Shown in pieces: positions 11,841 through 23,657 of a DNA stretch of 64,000 nucleotides. Position numbers and translations under genes: made by a program. The stretch is from Scytalidium lignicola (lineage: Eukaryota; Ascomycota; Leotiomycetes), in NCBI GenBank assembly GCA_002812745.2, contig NCSJ02000019.1, forward strand, positions 1 to 64,000. Reading direction: 5' to 3'. Numbering within the stretch: the first letter of the stretch is position 1; every line of letters begins with the position of its first letter. The notes beneath the pieces were generated by a model. That model was not told the origin of the DNA and made no database searches. It worked only from the letters and a program-made list of their open reading frames with translations.

Positions 11841-14339
11841 GTTGAATGATTTGAATGATTTGGAGGTTTGGTATGCACGTGCCACCAAAGTCTAGCTTCT
11901 CAGGTCTTGCCTTCCTGAGATGAAGAGAACGAAAAATTTAAAGGGGAAAGTAAACACTACAAAGCTAAAATGACATTATGAAAAGAGAGAGAAAGGGGCC
12001 AGAATATGTTGAGAATTGGCAGCACCAATGCGGGGGGACCTTTCCAAGCGTTCTCCTTTGCCTGGAGATTTCTTTGTACCGAGGTCGTATGCTCGTCGCA
12101 CCACCGACCAGGAAGCCCTAGCAGGAATAGTTTATGCGCCACATTTCAACCGGATTCGCCAGTTCAACATTATTTACAATCATCGTAAAATTGAGCAATA
12201 TTACACCTCAAATTCTAGTTTATTTTATATATATAATGCGGTTGCTAAGTTTCTAGAACTGGGAGGTTGGATAGGGAATTACGTTAATCGGTCTCTACCT
12301 TGAGCCTTAAAACACTTATTCCTCAATTTGGGCTAGAAAGGCTAGCTTCGCTTTCTCGGCACATAAGGTTAGCAATTAATCTAAGAGATATCTTCTCTGT
12401 CTCCGTGCAGTTTTTCAAGAGACAGTTACTCTTATCCTTCAAAGTGTTGGGTATCTTCCTCACCGCTGTATGCACAGATGACACCGCCGAACTTTGATTA
12501 TGCGTCAAGGACCCTCCAGAGCTTTTTGTCGTTTCGTCTAAAAGAATAGAATCATCGATGCCTTTAGTCCCTCGTACCACCCGACTTCCCTTTATCTGAA
12601 TCAATGTTTATAATAATGCAAATCATAATTCATTATCTAAATCCTCGTAGCGAGAACAACTGTACACGTAAATAGTTTTTGAGATCAGCTACCGCTGTCT
12701 ACAGCTCTGTCATAGCTAGAACAAGTCAATTCTTGATCCAACCAAACCCATTCGTCGTAGTATAACCCTTGTTCTCGTCCGACGATAGCTGCATACCCCT
12801 CGCGTCAGACTCTCGTAAGTTTCTAGACTAGCAGTCAAGCTTTACAAGGGCCTAGGAAATAAATGTACGTACCGTCAAATTAAAGTTCTCTCCGTCTTAC
12901 GGATTCTAGGCCAATCACATATTTAGCGCTAACTCAAACTGTATATACCTTCTGTGTGTGTAAATTTTCAATCCAATTCAACTCAAAAATACGAAGATAA
13001 GCTTCTTCCTTTTTGAACCATACTATGGACTCTGTATTCGTTTATATTTTCATGCATTTTATACCTGGTGCGACTCTTGTTACCCACTCTAAACATAGGG
13101 TGACAAATATGGTTGCCAGACTTCAATACCCTAGGCCAAAAATTTTAAAATTAAGTTGAGGACGATGTGAAGGAGCTATGGCTAAGTATTCGAGAATTTC
13201 AGTTTAATTTTTTCCCCCCACTGTTAGTTTAGATAAACCCATCGAATATATTATTTCTTACAAGAATGATATGTTGGTTTGTTTGTGTTCTCTATTCCTT
13301 TCACTTCATTCGAATCAATCTTTCTCGTTTGCGAGTCATATCAACGGCTTGGGTTAGAATGTCTCGGGTTACAGAGGAACTTCAACATGTCTATCCAGCG
13401 GACATTGTTAGCAATGAACGGTTCTGATATTATCAATACCGACCTGAGTAAGGATAGGGACGCTAAAGGGGTTTTATCTAGCTATGATATTGAGAAAGGC
13501 GGAAGTTCTTGGGATCATGAGTGTGGAGACATATATTACTACATTTGATTCTCCAGATTTTAATGCGAGACGGATAATCATTTTAGAGTGGCCATCGTTG
13601 TTGAAGACGCAAAATATCTGGTTGCATATACTCCTCATATGCAAGATGATCCTTAACTGACTCCCTGGATGTTTCGGTCTGTTTTGGTTGGTTACGGGCA
13701 TAACCAAAACCATTGCCACCACTTGGAATTAACATCAAATGTTTTAGGCTGCAGACTTGACAATTTTGTGCCTCTCCTGCAGAAAATCCACTACTTCGAA
13801 CCATAGGCTATTTACGCCTATCACTTTCTTGACTGTTGTCGGATATGTGAATGGAGAACCAATATCATTATTTATTCCTAGATATGGAATTGTTAATCGG
13901 TAGTCAATCCCATCTTTATTTATTCGAAAGAACATGCATTCATTTTTGCTGCAACTTCTTTAGCTGCAATCTGAGTCTTGGCTGCTGAGAAGATGTACTA
14001 CAACATGGATCCAAATCCAGCTCCAGCCGTCTTTTTAGTATTGCTTCTCAACTTCATGGTTTTGGCATTGTGGTATACTTCAATCTGTCATCGTCCAACC
14101 CGCTAGCTAATCCTTCTTTTATTTATAATATCAGTTTATTTACTGATAAAAATAGGATGTTGTGGCTTCTGGATACTCTCAATCGAGATTCTTCGTCGTG
14201 ATAAGGGAGACTGAGGACTACCTTAAAATTCTTTGTTGGATCTTGGCAATCACGTTTGCGTATGAAGTCATCCCTGAGTACATCCTTTCCTCCTCTCCAG
14301 GGAGTCTCAATCATCTGCCCGGCCAAGAAGGATAATCTA
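11841..14339. other. gene-poor AT-rich intergenic region
   Basis: No gene can be supported. An open frame at 12323-12604 (minus, 93 codons, no ATG) has coding-like composition, but I find no domain and no convincing flanking exon. The 13.2-14.3 kb part is riddled with stops in all frames and may hold the decayed 5' part of the OPT relic that follows. Confidence 0.45.
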
Positions 14340-15330
14340 GTTTTCACCAGCCTATTCGGCGGCTCCCAAGGTAATGAAGGCTATGCACTTTTTTTCAATC
14401 AGCTTCGATTGCTGATACATTGCTAGTTCGGGGTCACCTCTTTGGCTACAACTCCATACTTTTGCAAACAGTACGAGGATGATCCGGATATTTCAGTTGT
14501 AATTAGATATTTACCATGGTAATATCTGGGAATTCGTTGCCTAACTAACTAGGTCGTGCGTTATATATTTGATCACTTCAAATATGGGAGTTAATGTCAC
14601 CATTGCCCATATGTTCCTCTGGAATTGGAATTATATCAAATCAGACTGGTCATTCATGACACTTCGCAACTTTAACGCTTCTGGAGGAATCCAAAATCTA
14701 AGGAGAAACTGAAGCAAGAAGTTCTGAGCGTGCTTACCGTTGATCCTCATTATCCACCTCACGCTTCAAAATGAGTACGAAGAAGTACCCCACTGGTAGT
14801 ACTGCAACGTACTCGTATTCAGCTTCATTGTTGGTTGAGGCACGCTGTATGGAAATAAATCCACTCTCTGATGGTGGGGCTTCGTCATTGCAAACTTTCA
14901 CCGCGATCTTCATCGTGTTCTTCGGCGCATACAATCGGTCTCACCGGTTTCCAGCCCAACCAACAATCTGCCATTCCAGATGATTGCAGGTTATCTCCGT
15001 CATGGAAAGCGTCTCAGTATATTTAACACTCTGCGAATATACCCAATATGTACTTCACCGTTGGTACACGATTCCTATGAGTGACGATCTCATAATTTGC
15101 TGGGTCTCATTGTCCCGGTGTCGTTCTGACTGGTTTATTGCTACACTAAGATTCGGTTCTTCGAAATCTGCCCACTGTCTGTACATCGGATAGTTCTTTG
15201 TCGGCGACAACTTGTGCATCGCTTCATACTTCGTTGCTGGTTTCTCCGCACAGTTCTACTTACGGAAGTACAATAACCATCTCGTCAGTGCAGCACTGGA
15301 GGGAGGATCGCAGCCTATGGTGCTTCACAC
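14340..15330 (+). pseudogene. relic of an oligopeptide transporter (OPT family)
   Basis: Fragments in shifting plus-strand frames match OPT landmarks in the right order. Near 14345-14400: FGGSQGNEG, like the loop F-G-G-x-x-GNEG. Near 14771-14840: YEEVPHW-stop-YCNVLVFSFIVG, like the OPT segment YKEVPxWWY. Near 14869: stop-WWGFV, like LPWWGF. Near 14958-15000: NLPFQMIAGYL, like the OPT signature NQPFQMIAGY. Near 15233-15312: GFSAQFYLRKYNNHLVSAALEGGSQ, like QFYLRKYxxxxxxKYNYLVSAALDGGTQ. Several frameshifts and stops (for example TGG to TAG within WW) make it non-functional. Family matches are from memory of conserved motifs, not a search. The true ends are unclear. Confidence 0.75.
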
Positions 15331-17300
15331 TTTTTGGCAGACATAGTAGGGAGATGAATTTCTCATTCCGACTCGGGAACAATTGAAGGATTTTGGGAAT
15401 AACGAGAACATGGACGGCTTCAATGTTGTCTAAGGGTGTGACGCTAGATTGTATCCTTGTCTCTTTAACAATATCAAATACCACCGTGTTAGTATAACGG
15501 TATGTCTGTGCTCTTACGGAAGTGCATCGTTGAGAAGAAAGGGGAAGGGGGCAAAACCGACTAGTCTCCTAGGCGATGCTGTCAAGACCTACATCTATCA
15601 TGTTGAAGGTATTTCTCTACTCTTGGGTGTCTATTTTTGGGGAGTATATTTGTCACATATAAGATGGTCGTTATTTGTTTTACAACAACGGTCAAGTAGA
15701 CCAAGCTTTAGGGACTACAAGGTATTCTCCATAGAACAGTAATAATAATGATGATCGTAAAGTAGTGCTGATGCTGATACCGGTGCTTAGCTACCACGGC
15801 TGCTTCGTATCCATGATCCAGTTGATCATGATGGAAATCTACAGAGTACGTTCGTACACCGATAATAGACCACCAGATGCTACTGTAGCCTCTGGAAGGA
15901 TGAATAACAGCGGTGAAGAATTCTCTCTCGTGCACAACTATTGTACTGTATAGTACAGTAGATATCAATTCAGTCGGCTATCGGAAATCATGAACAGGGA
16001 GGTGATACAGTAGATTGTCTATCCCTTGGGGGCTCTGAATAGCTTGAGAAATTGAGGCTAAAATTATACAATATACTGCGGTTATTCAGGATAAAAACAA
16101 CGCTAAAAGTGGTCGAAAATAGCTTGGGCAGCCGAAGGGGATATTAGCAGTGTCAGTCTTTGTTTATGAGTTAATGCAGTTGCTACTCATCCACAATATT
16201 TTTTTACTGTAGTAGAGCCCGGCATATGTACCGAGTACAGTAGTTACAAGGTAGTTTCTTTTTGCTCGAGGCCAATTAATTTCATTCTCGGCAGTGGAGC
16301 CAAGCGGAGGGGGGCGATAAAGTTTTTGTCCGGAATAATACGTCTAAAGGTTCATGCGCGGTGGTGCTCCACAGGGTTGTGGCGCTGCTCGGTTGGCTGT
16401 TCCTAGCTGGATGAGGCGCCCGGGGCCGTCTCGGCGGCGGAGGATTTGGCACCTGCACAGTAAGTTGTGGAGCATTCGCCCAAAAGCAGCACCATCACCG
16501 TCTGTCTTCTACAGTACTGTTCCTCACAGAACTCATTCGTACTCACAACGTCACGATTGATTCAGGAAGATATTTCACCAACGTGTAGAATGTACAGTAT
16601 TGGGATTATTCATGTTGTAGCTGAGTACACCTGGCATATGTATTACGTGACTTTAGAATATATACGAGAGCATATGGCGCTGTACAGTATTATGCATCGC
16701 ACAAGCGGGCTGTGTTGTGACGGTGAGAATGAGGTTACGAGGTTATGTATGTCATCTGATCTCGGGCCTTGTCCGGCACCTGAGTAATTAACGAGTAGTC
16801 AATCAGTCAATCAACCCCCAGACCGGCATGCACGCACGTAGATCACCTCGCCCCCAGCACCGTGGCCATAGCTACTGAATAAGAAGAGCCACTCATCTTA
16901 GGCACCGCCCTTGCACAACCGCTAAAATAGATGGATTGACATCCCGATCATCTCTTTCGGTCTCAGATGAGCGACACACTCACTTAGAATACGAGCTTTT
17001 TAGACAACGTTCCAATGCTCTGCTTGCACCGTGCTGGTCAACAAGTCTTTTGTTTGCTGGCGGGAATATTGGACGAGTACCCCGGAATTATGGATGTTCA
17101 AGACAGAATACACCCCTTGCAATACGAGGTGGACAAGGGTGGAATGCTTGGCTGGCAAAGAGACGTCATGCTGGGATGGGAGATGTTCAAGCTTACAGAC
17201 CCAAATCGGGTAGCCAAGATGCGATCGAGGGGTCCTACATACACATACGGCAGTGACGGAATGGTCACATCTCGTGCGTGATGATCTCCTTGGAAATCTG

Positions 17301-17308
17301 TATATAAG
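17301..17308 (+). promoter_or_regulatory. TATA box of the secreted-protein gene
   Basis: TATATAAG lies 157 bp before the ATG at 17465. The leader between is C- and T-rich and contains a CCTTCAG tandem repeat. Strong TATA boxes like this usually mark inducible or highly expressed fungal genes. Confidence 0.55.
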
Positions 17309-17382
17309 GGAGCTCGGCATCCTCTTGTACTAGAATCCATCAACCAGCCTCAAGTCACTTCCAGCTTCACTCAATCAATCTA

Positions 17383-17408
17383 CCTTCAGCCTTCAGCCTT
17401 CAGCCTTC
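17383..17408 (+). repeat. CCTTCAG tandem repeat (7 bp x 3.7) in a 5' leader
   Basis: Exact short tandem repeat between the TATA box and the start codon of the secreted-protein gene, likely within the 5' UTR. Confidence 0.8.
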
Positions 17409-17464
17409 CTGGAAAAACTTCAATACCATCACAAACCCCCCAATCAAATACCTATTTCTCGAAA

Positions 17465-18064
17465 ATGCGTGCTGCTACCACCACCTCTCTCTTGGCTCTC
17501 TCAGCCACTGCTCTCGCGCAGTACAACAATGCCTCATCGCCTTTCGCTCTAGTCCTTTCCTCCTCAAACTCCGCATATGACGGCCACTCCCTTGCTCCTT
17601 GCCACGAAGGCGCCGCCATTGAAGCCCTCTGCGTTGGTGGTGTCTACGCGCAGGCTAGCGCTCAAACCTACACCTTTAACAGCACCACCAGCCTCCTCGC
17701 CAACCCACCCACCAACGGCGGTGGTGCAGATGGTATTCTGATCTTCTCCCTCCCGGTCCAGGGTGTTAGTGAACCAGAAGCATTCAGCCTCCAATACAAC
17801 CCTGCCAGCAACGTCGCTGTTCCACTTTTTGAGCCAGGCACCGAGTCCGTCACATACGTCTCCTTCGATGCCAGTGACAAGTTGAACATTCAGGGTGCTG
17901 TGGACAATGGCACTATCGGATCACCATCCGTCCCATACTACAGATGGCAAGTGTGCAAGACCTTCGTTGGATACTCTTACACCACTCTCGCCTGGATTGT
18001 TGGATCTGGAGCATCAGACAACCCAACTTGCGAGCCAGTTACTGTCAAGCGTGTCTTTGCTTAA
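17465..18064 (+). CDS. small secreted protein, function unknown
   Basis: Intronless, 199 aa. Residues 1-18 form a signal peptide (MRAATTTSLLALSATALA) followed by QYNNASS. The mature chain has four cysteines (CHEGAAIEALC, WQVCKTF, NPTCEPV) and several N-x-S/T sites. The C-terminal part (VTYVSFDAS, YYRWQVCKTFVGYSYTTLAW, NPTCEPVTVKRV) resembles a widespread family of fungal secreted proteins with a conserved W-x-x-C and final N-P-x-C-x-x-V; I cannot name it with certainty. No enzyme motif is seen. The strong TATA box and C-rich coding third positions (many GCC, ACC, CTC) suggest high expression. It may be a cell-wall or extracellular structural protein. Confidence 0.88.
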   Translation: MRAATTTSLLALSATALAQYNNASSPFALVLSSSNSAYDGHSLAPCHEGAAIEALCVGGVYAQASAQTYTFNSTTSLLANPPTNGGGADGILIFSLPVQGVSEPEAFSLQYNPASNVAVPLFEPGTESVTYVSFDASDKLNIQGAVDNGTIGSPSVPYYRWQVCKTFVGYSYTTLAWIVGSGASDNPTCEPVTVKRVFA

Positions 18065-19042
18065 GTTAGAAGTGAATGGAAGGGAAAACGTGAGTTTCGG
18101 GGAGAGTGATGAGTATGTTTGCATATATTTGTTTCGGTCATTAAAATTAGAATTATCATAGCATAGCATAGCACTGTAATATAAAAATCTGTTTATATTA
18201 ATCATTTGCCTTCTCTTGTCGAACAGCACCTCGTAGATGTTAAGGCAAATACAGACAAGCCCAAAGTAGAAACGAAGTAAGCTGTTGATAAAATTTCGAA
18301 CTTTTATTAGATATGAAAAGTTTATAAAGCAAAAGGCAATGACGTTGGAGAATATCAACCTACATTGAATACTTTACTAGATATGCTCTGCACATTGTGA
18401 TGGTACGTGAATAAATAACACATCTCTTGGCTACGTTTAGGCATCTCAGAAAACTCCATGTGACTATTTCGATTCATAGTACTGTTGACTGTTGCATCGC
18501 TTTAGAGAATATAGCCTATAATTGTTTTTGTCTTTGGTTGTTTGCTCCATTGGGTTCCTGTAGCCTACAAAGATGGATAAAAGATGAGCCGAGCTCTATC
18601 AGCCTTGTCAGCCTCTCGTTGCCGTACTCTCAATACCACATTTCTCTTACTAGACCTCATCATAGCAGCGAACCGTCATCCAAATTTACTTTCATCTCTC
18701 TTTATTGTAAGTGAGACATAGTATCAGTTTCTCCACCTTAGATCACTGTATCTTTAATTTAAATTGGAGACTGGTTCCAAGAATCTCTGTTGTAGCTTTT
18801 GTCATGATATATGATAAAAGGTAATATAATTGTCACTAAAGTTAAATTAATATAGAGTGGTATCAAATTTATAATGAGTTCATATAGACTAGAGCACATA
18901 GTAGCCTCCTCATTTATTCTTCCACACAGCCTCGTGATCCCAGAAGGTCATATTTAAATACTTCTCTCAAACCATTACCAACAGAGGTTCATATCTTAAT
19001 TCCTAGCCGCTCTTACCAAGAACTACCGCAACACGAGATAAA
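18065..19042. other. intergenic, no gene seen
   Basis: AT-rich spacer of about 1 kb between two same-strand genes. It contains the repeated tract CATAGCATAGCA near 18160. Nothing else is recognised. Confidence 0.6.
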
Positions 19043-19660
19043 ATGGCTTCACCATGGGTACCACACGGCCTTATTCAGCACATTGGCCTCGAAACTCCAT
19101 ATCAGAACGCTAAACATTCTATCGATGAACACGGAAACCTGAAGGATGCGGAGTATTATACGACCATCGCACTATTCGAAGACCTGTTCCACCATATTAT
19201 ATTTTCGTCTTCAGAATATAAATCCAACTCTCTAGTTCTACCATCAACCAAATCAGACCCTAACATGGCTTGCGATATTGTAACGAGCTATATAGATGAT
19301 GATAACTATCACTGGCATTTCTTCTGCTTCAGCGAGGTCAGAGGGTCGAAGAGTGCCACAGCTGGAACCAGCATCCGCGCACTTGAAGAACAAGTTCTTG
19401 AATACTGCAAGGAATATCTCCAAGAGCAACCTCCAGAAGTGAATCTAGTGTATGCTAATACACTAGTTGGTGCATCTATCCGAAGTTGGTCTTATCGGAG
19501 AGGAGAGGGAAATCTCAGTGGCTTTTCGGATAGTGCTGAATACGGCAATTTCGGGTGCTATAAAGATATTGGAGAAGAAAGCAACAGGCGACTGCTTGAG
19601 GATACTTTTGGTTACATAAAAAAGTATCACTCTGGGTCATCTCTTGCGGCTATGGGTTAG
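19043..19660 (+). CDS. orphan hypothetical protein
   Basis: Intronless ORF of 205 aa (MASPWVPHGLIQHIGLE to SSLAAMG), with an A-rich context at the ATG (GATAAAATGG). No signal peptide or membrane segment. The middle DNYHWHFFCFSEVRGSKSATAGTSIRALEEQVLEYCKEYL has alternating beta and alpha character, as in nuclease-like or kinase-flanking fungal domains, but I see no catalytic motif and assign no function. It may be a lineage-restricted gene. Confidence 0.7.
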   Translation: MASPWVPHGLIQHIGLETPYQNAKHSIDEHGNLKDAEYYTTIALFEDLFHHIIFSSSEYKSNSLVLPSTKSDPNMACDIVTSYIDDDNYHWHFFCFSEVRGSKSATAGTSIRALEEQVLEYCKEYLQEQPPEVNLVYANTLVGASIRSWSYRRGEGNLSGFSDSAEYGNFGCYKDIGEESNRRLLEDTFGYIKKYHSGSSLAAMG

Positions 19661-20547
19661 TAAACTTTTCATGGTAGCAATAGTATATGCATATTTTCAA
19701 AGTGATCTATTCGTTTCTGAGTAGATCTCTAAAATGTTGGGCAGATAATCCAGATTGATGAAAATAGACCTATTTTACTAAAGAACAGGACAAGGCAGTC
19801 CGTTTCAAGAGTGGATCACATATTATTTTGAAATTTATCTTACTAGGAAAAGGAAAATAATGCCATACTTTCATCAGCCATGCTAAAGAAGCTCTGCTAA
19901 TCAGTCACCTATCAATACAACAAAGATGTTCCATCTCTTTCCCAATTTGATCCCAATTCATTCCCATCATAAATCCCGAGTTCCCATGAACCATCTGTGA
20001 ACGCCACCGAGCAGAGCATTAAGTCAGGTCCCTTCACAATCCAAAGAATAGACATATCGCGAACAAACAGTGTGAAACAAGAGTAGGAATAGGATGCATA
20101 ATCTATGTAGCATCTCCGATTCAAATCATACGAGTTAGACGAACCGTTCTAGACCAAGCTTGATGCAGCCATGTGGAGATGCCTCCGCCAAAACGCCATT
20201 CGCAAGCTGGCAATGACGTATGCTCGTTATTTCATACCAGTACTTAGTCGTATACAGCCCGTCTCAGGTTCTGGGGTTCAATTATTTGCCTCAGAGTGTC
20301 TCATCTGAAGACTTCTCTTGATGATAAATAATCCGTCTCTGTTTGAGATTGGTTTGTCCTTGAGGACTTTAAATTTAAGTGTTTATAACCAGCTTATTAA
20401 GCTGACGCCGTCTCCGAACTGCCAGTGTTGGCAGGCATCGTGCAATAATGGTTCTAAATAAGCAGAAGGGATGTGCAGTTTATACACTTTGAGGTACAAA
20501 TCCAGCGGGCTAATAGAAACATCAGCTGTCATCCAAGTATGCAATGG
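19661..20547. other. intergenic, convergent 3' flanks
   Basis: About 0.9 kb between convergent genes. If the GTAAGT at the end of the phosphatase gene is used as a splice donor, the phosphatase 3' UTR or last exon would extend to about 20470. No other gene is seen. Confidence 0.5.
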
Positions 20548-22342
20548 TCATAATATGTGATGAATACTTACTGGAGGGCTGTTAAGCATGCTGTTCCTCT
20601 TATTTCTAGCCTTTTTCATCTGACTCTTAAGAGCGCTTGAATCGAGAGGCTTAAGAAGTTCGAAGCTACAAAGCAGTTCGGTTGAAACGCTCATGACGGC
20701 ACCATAATTATCAAATTCACCACAATACTGAATAGTGTTAGTATATATATAACCTTTTATCCTTCTAACGATTCGGAGAAACGAAAGAGGTAAGGGGTGC
20801 AATCTGAGGTGTGAACTCACATTTGGTGCTGAGAAAACAGTGACAAGGATTCTGTCTTCAAAGAACTCATATCCATCCTCAACAACCATATGTGCTCGAC
20901 AGACGAGATCAAAATCATGTTTTGCGAGGAAATCGGTTATAACTCTTTTCCCAAAAGAATAGCTGACTCCTCGCTCACTAGATTCCCAATCTTTTTCTTG
21001 ATCAGCCGGGTCAGCCCAGAGAAGATCGTTCAGGAGCCCGAAATCCGGCACGTCTGTTGGTCTCGCAATATGCCGGATGTCATCCATATGACTGAGTGCT
21101 GGGGACAAGCCGCCATGCACGCAGAAGATCTTTCCTGCAACAATTGCAGCAATTGGTAGCTGAAACATAAAGTTAGTGAAATAGAAATTTAATAGATACA
21201 GATTGGCGTACCGTATTGAAAGCATCTACAAACGTCTTCCAGATCTTCACATTGCATCTCCGTTTACACTCATCGTAGAAGCCGTAAACACGTGTAACAT
21301 TCGCACATTCGTGGTTTCCTCTTAGCAGGAAGAAATTCTCCGGGAACTTGATCTTGTAGCACATAAGCAGCAGTATCGTTTCTAAAGAATGCTTCCCTCG
21401 GTCGACATAGTCTCCTAGGAATAGAAAGTTGGCACTTGGTGGGAAGCCACACATCTCGAACATTCGAATGAGATCTGAGTATTGACCATGGATATCGCCT
21501 ACTATCTTAACAGGTGCATCAAGTTCTAACAGTGGTGGTTGCTCTAAAAAGATCTCTTTGACACGAGAACATATAGCAGTAATCTCAGCATTGCGGAGGC
21601 AGACACCTTTTGTACTCTTCCCTGCGTAACCTGCATCAAGAAGCCGCTTTATAAAATCATCGACATCGGAGTCCTTTAACTCGCTCATTGTCATTCCATG
21701 TGTCGCATTTTCGTGCTCAAGGGTCTTAAGCATGTCTAGTACTGGATTTACCACTGGGTTTGGAGTGTCTGGTTTCTTCACCAGAATTGATTGTCCGGGC
21801 CGTTGTAGATGGGAGTATGGATTTGTGGTTCCAGATGGCGGTTGATCAGATACTTGGTCCACTTCACCCGAACGTTGTGCAGCAGAGACATCATGTACAC
21901 CTTGCCGTACAGACTGGGAGGTAATTGGTGATGGAGGTGGTTGAGGATCCTCGAGGGGAGAAGTGACCGATTCCGCGTCTGACGGACCAACAGGTGAAAT
22001 TGGTGAATCTGGTGTATCGGAACGTCCTAGCTTTGCTAACGGGCCCTTACCGTTTCTCGTTGATTTCCCTGATGATAGAGGCGCGTCGATTTTGTCTCCA
22101 TTTGTGTCTCCATTAGCCAGGCCTGCAGTCGAGCCTCGCGGACTATCTGTCTTGGAGCCGGGTATCTTAGAGCGCAACGCTCCTCTGAACGACCTCGTGG
22201 ATTCTTTGGTGTCGGTCTTGCTGAACGAGGGATATGATTGAAGGTCGGTAAAGTTCTTGTCTACCGGTGTAGAAGATATGCTGCCTCTGGGCGTGGATGT
22301 CCCTGAGCCGGAGCCTTGCCCCTTGGAAGGCTGGTTTCCCAT
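20548..22342 (-). CDS. ppz1: Ppz-type serine/threonine protein phosphatase (PP1-like catalytic domain)
   Basis: Metal-dependent phosphatase. Ppz enzymes act in salt tolerance, K+ homeostasis and cell-wall integrity. Exons 22342-21212, 21159-20821 and 20727-20548, 549 aa, phase 0 at both introns. The N-terminus MGNQPSKG fits the N-myristoylation consensus, followed by a long Ser/Pro-rich disordered region (to about residue 230) typical of Ppz. The catalytic domain has [42 protein letters not shown] and [17 protein letters not shown]. The C-terminus is [12 protein letters not shown] perfect GTAAGT lies inside this last stretch, so an alternative final exon is possible (minus, next AG near 20525). 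Expected partners (Hal3/Vhs3) are not in the window. Confidence 0.95.
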
Positions 22343-22670
22343 CTTACCGACTTATAGTCTTCACAGTCGATCGTTGACGTACTGGTCTGGTGTCTAGAAC
22401 GGGATGCGAGAATTGCAGAAGCATGGACTTTTTGTGTCGTGGGTGTTCGAGTGTCGTAATGCTGAAATTTTTTGGAGATTGTGCTTACAAGCGGAACGTG
22501 CAGCAGATGGACCGAAGCCGGAGATAGGCTTTAGCCCTCGTGCAAATGGAGTTTAGACGTGATGTTTCTTTTGTGCAGGTGCACTTTCCCTCAGCATGAG
22601 AGCCAGGAGAATAAAACCTCTGATGGAAGCTTGCAGTGCAAGGGGCTACTGGTTTGGCAGCCACGTGGAG

Positions 22671-22694
22671 TCGGTCGTGGGGTCGGTCGTGGGG
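22671..22694 (+). repeat. 12 bp tandem duplication
   Basis: TCGGTCGTGGGG occurs twice head to tail, upstream of ppz1. Confidence 0.8.
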
Positions 22695-23630
22695 TGTAAG
22701 GTGAAGGAGAATGGTGGAAGGAGTTGTCGAGGTCGATGCAGCGCACAATGGCTTGTCAGCAGGTGGATCCAGACAAAAGAGCTGTCGCGATGCTGAATTG
22801 TATTGGAGAAGAAGGACAGCAGGTTGGGCTGCAAAACGTCGGAAGGGAAGCTGTACAGTAATGCGAGTGGCACAGACCGAGACAAGACGACCTGGTTCTG
22901 GCCCGGCAAGAAATGACGGACGGACGGGGGCCTTGGGAAGCTAGGCCGTCAGGGACGTCTCAGACGGTGTGGTGTCGCAGGAGTGAGATGTTTGATACGG
23001 CGCTGGACTTCTGGTGTTGCCAGGGCAGCGTGAGATATGAAGATATAATCACAAGCAAGTCTTGACGGGGAAGGCTTGAGGTTGTTCGCCAACCGTTAAG
23101 TCTAGTTAGGTAAGTAAGGCTGTGTGACGACTTGGTCGGCGGGGTTGATTCGCCAAGGACCGGCCTGGCTACAACGGAGGATGTCTGGATTCAACGAGGT
23201 GATGTACAAGCACAGCGAACTTTGGCTGCTCTGGTACCTTCCGTCGCCACTGCTTCACTCGTCGCGAATACTTGAACTAATACAACGAGGAAAAATTTCA
23301 GGTAAAATCCGAGCAAAGCAATCCGGGTTCGGGGATGTGCTGCGAGAGGGAGGCACGCGGTATCTCCGCACTTCTCTTGCGGATCAGCCAGGCTTCTAGA
23401 ATCTTGTATGCACCGTGATGTGATCCGCCGGATTGCGACTCTGTGCTGGCGGACTTGTACGATGATAGGCGCGAGGTTTCTGCTTGGGTTGGTCAAGGTG
23501 GTCAGGGTGGTGGAGGAACTCGCGGTGACTGGTGAGAATGCAATGCTCGATTCCAACCTTGCTGGCTTGGCGCTTGTTCTATGGACGTTCGTCTAGCCAG
23601 AAGCCAGGTACCACGTCAACATCCCATAAT

Positions 23631-23657
23631 TGTGTGTGCGTGTCTGTGTGTGTCTGT
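23631..23657 (+). repeat. imperfect GT microsatellite
   Basis: TGTGTGTGCG followed by TGTCTGTGTGTGTCTGT. An ordinary simple repeat. Confidence 0.7.

Larger units (their letters stand above)
15331..17464. other. intergenic, possibly more OPT relic then promoter of secreted-protein gene
   Basis: 15331-15750 may be the decayed 3' part of the OPT relic. A tRNA-like 5' half lies at about 15481-15515. From 15.9 to 16.7 kb the word TACAGTA or its complement recurs many times. No ORF is convincing. The last 200 bp are the promoter of the gene at 17465. Confidence 0.45.

Noticed and set aside
12323..12604. Minus-strand frame of 93 codons with coding-like composition
   Set aside because: No start codon, no homology I can recognise and stops upstream; kept only as a note in the intergenic entry.
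16354..17281. Several overlapping ORFs of 68-106 codons before the secreted-protein gene
   Set aside because: No domain, no consistent frame; most of the stretch is upstream DNA of the TATA-driven gene.
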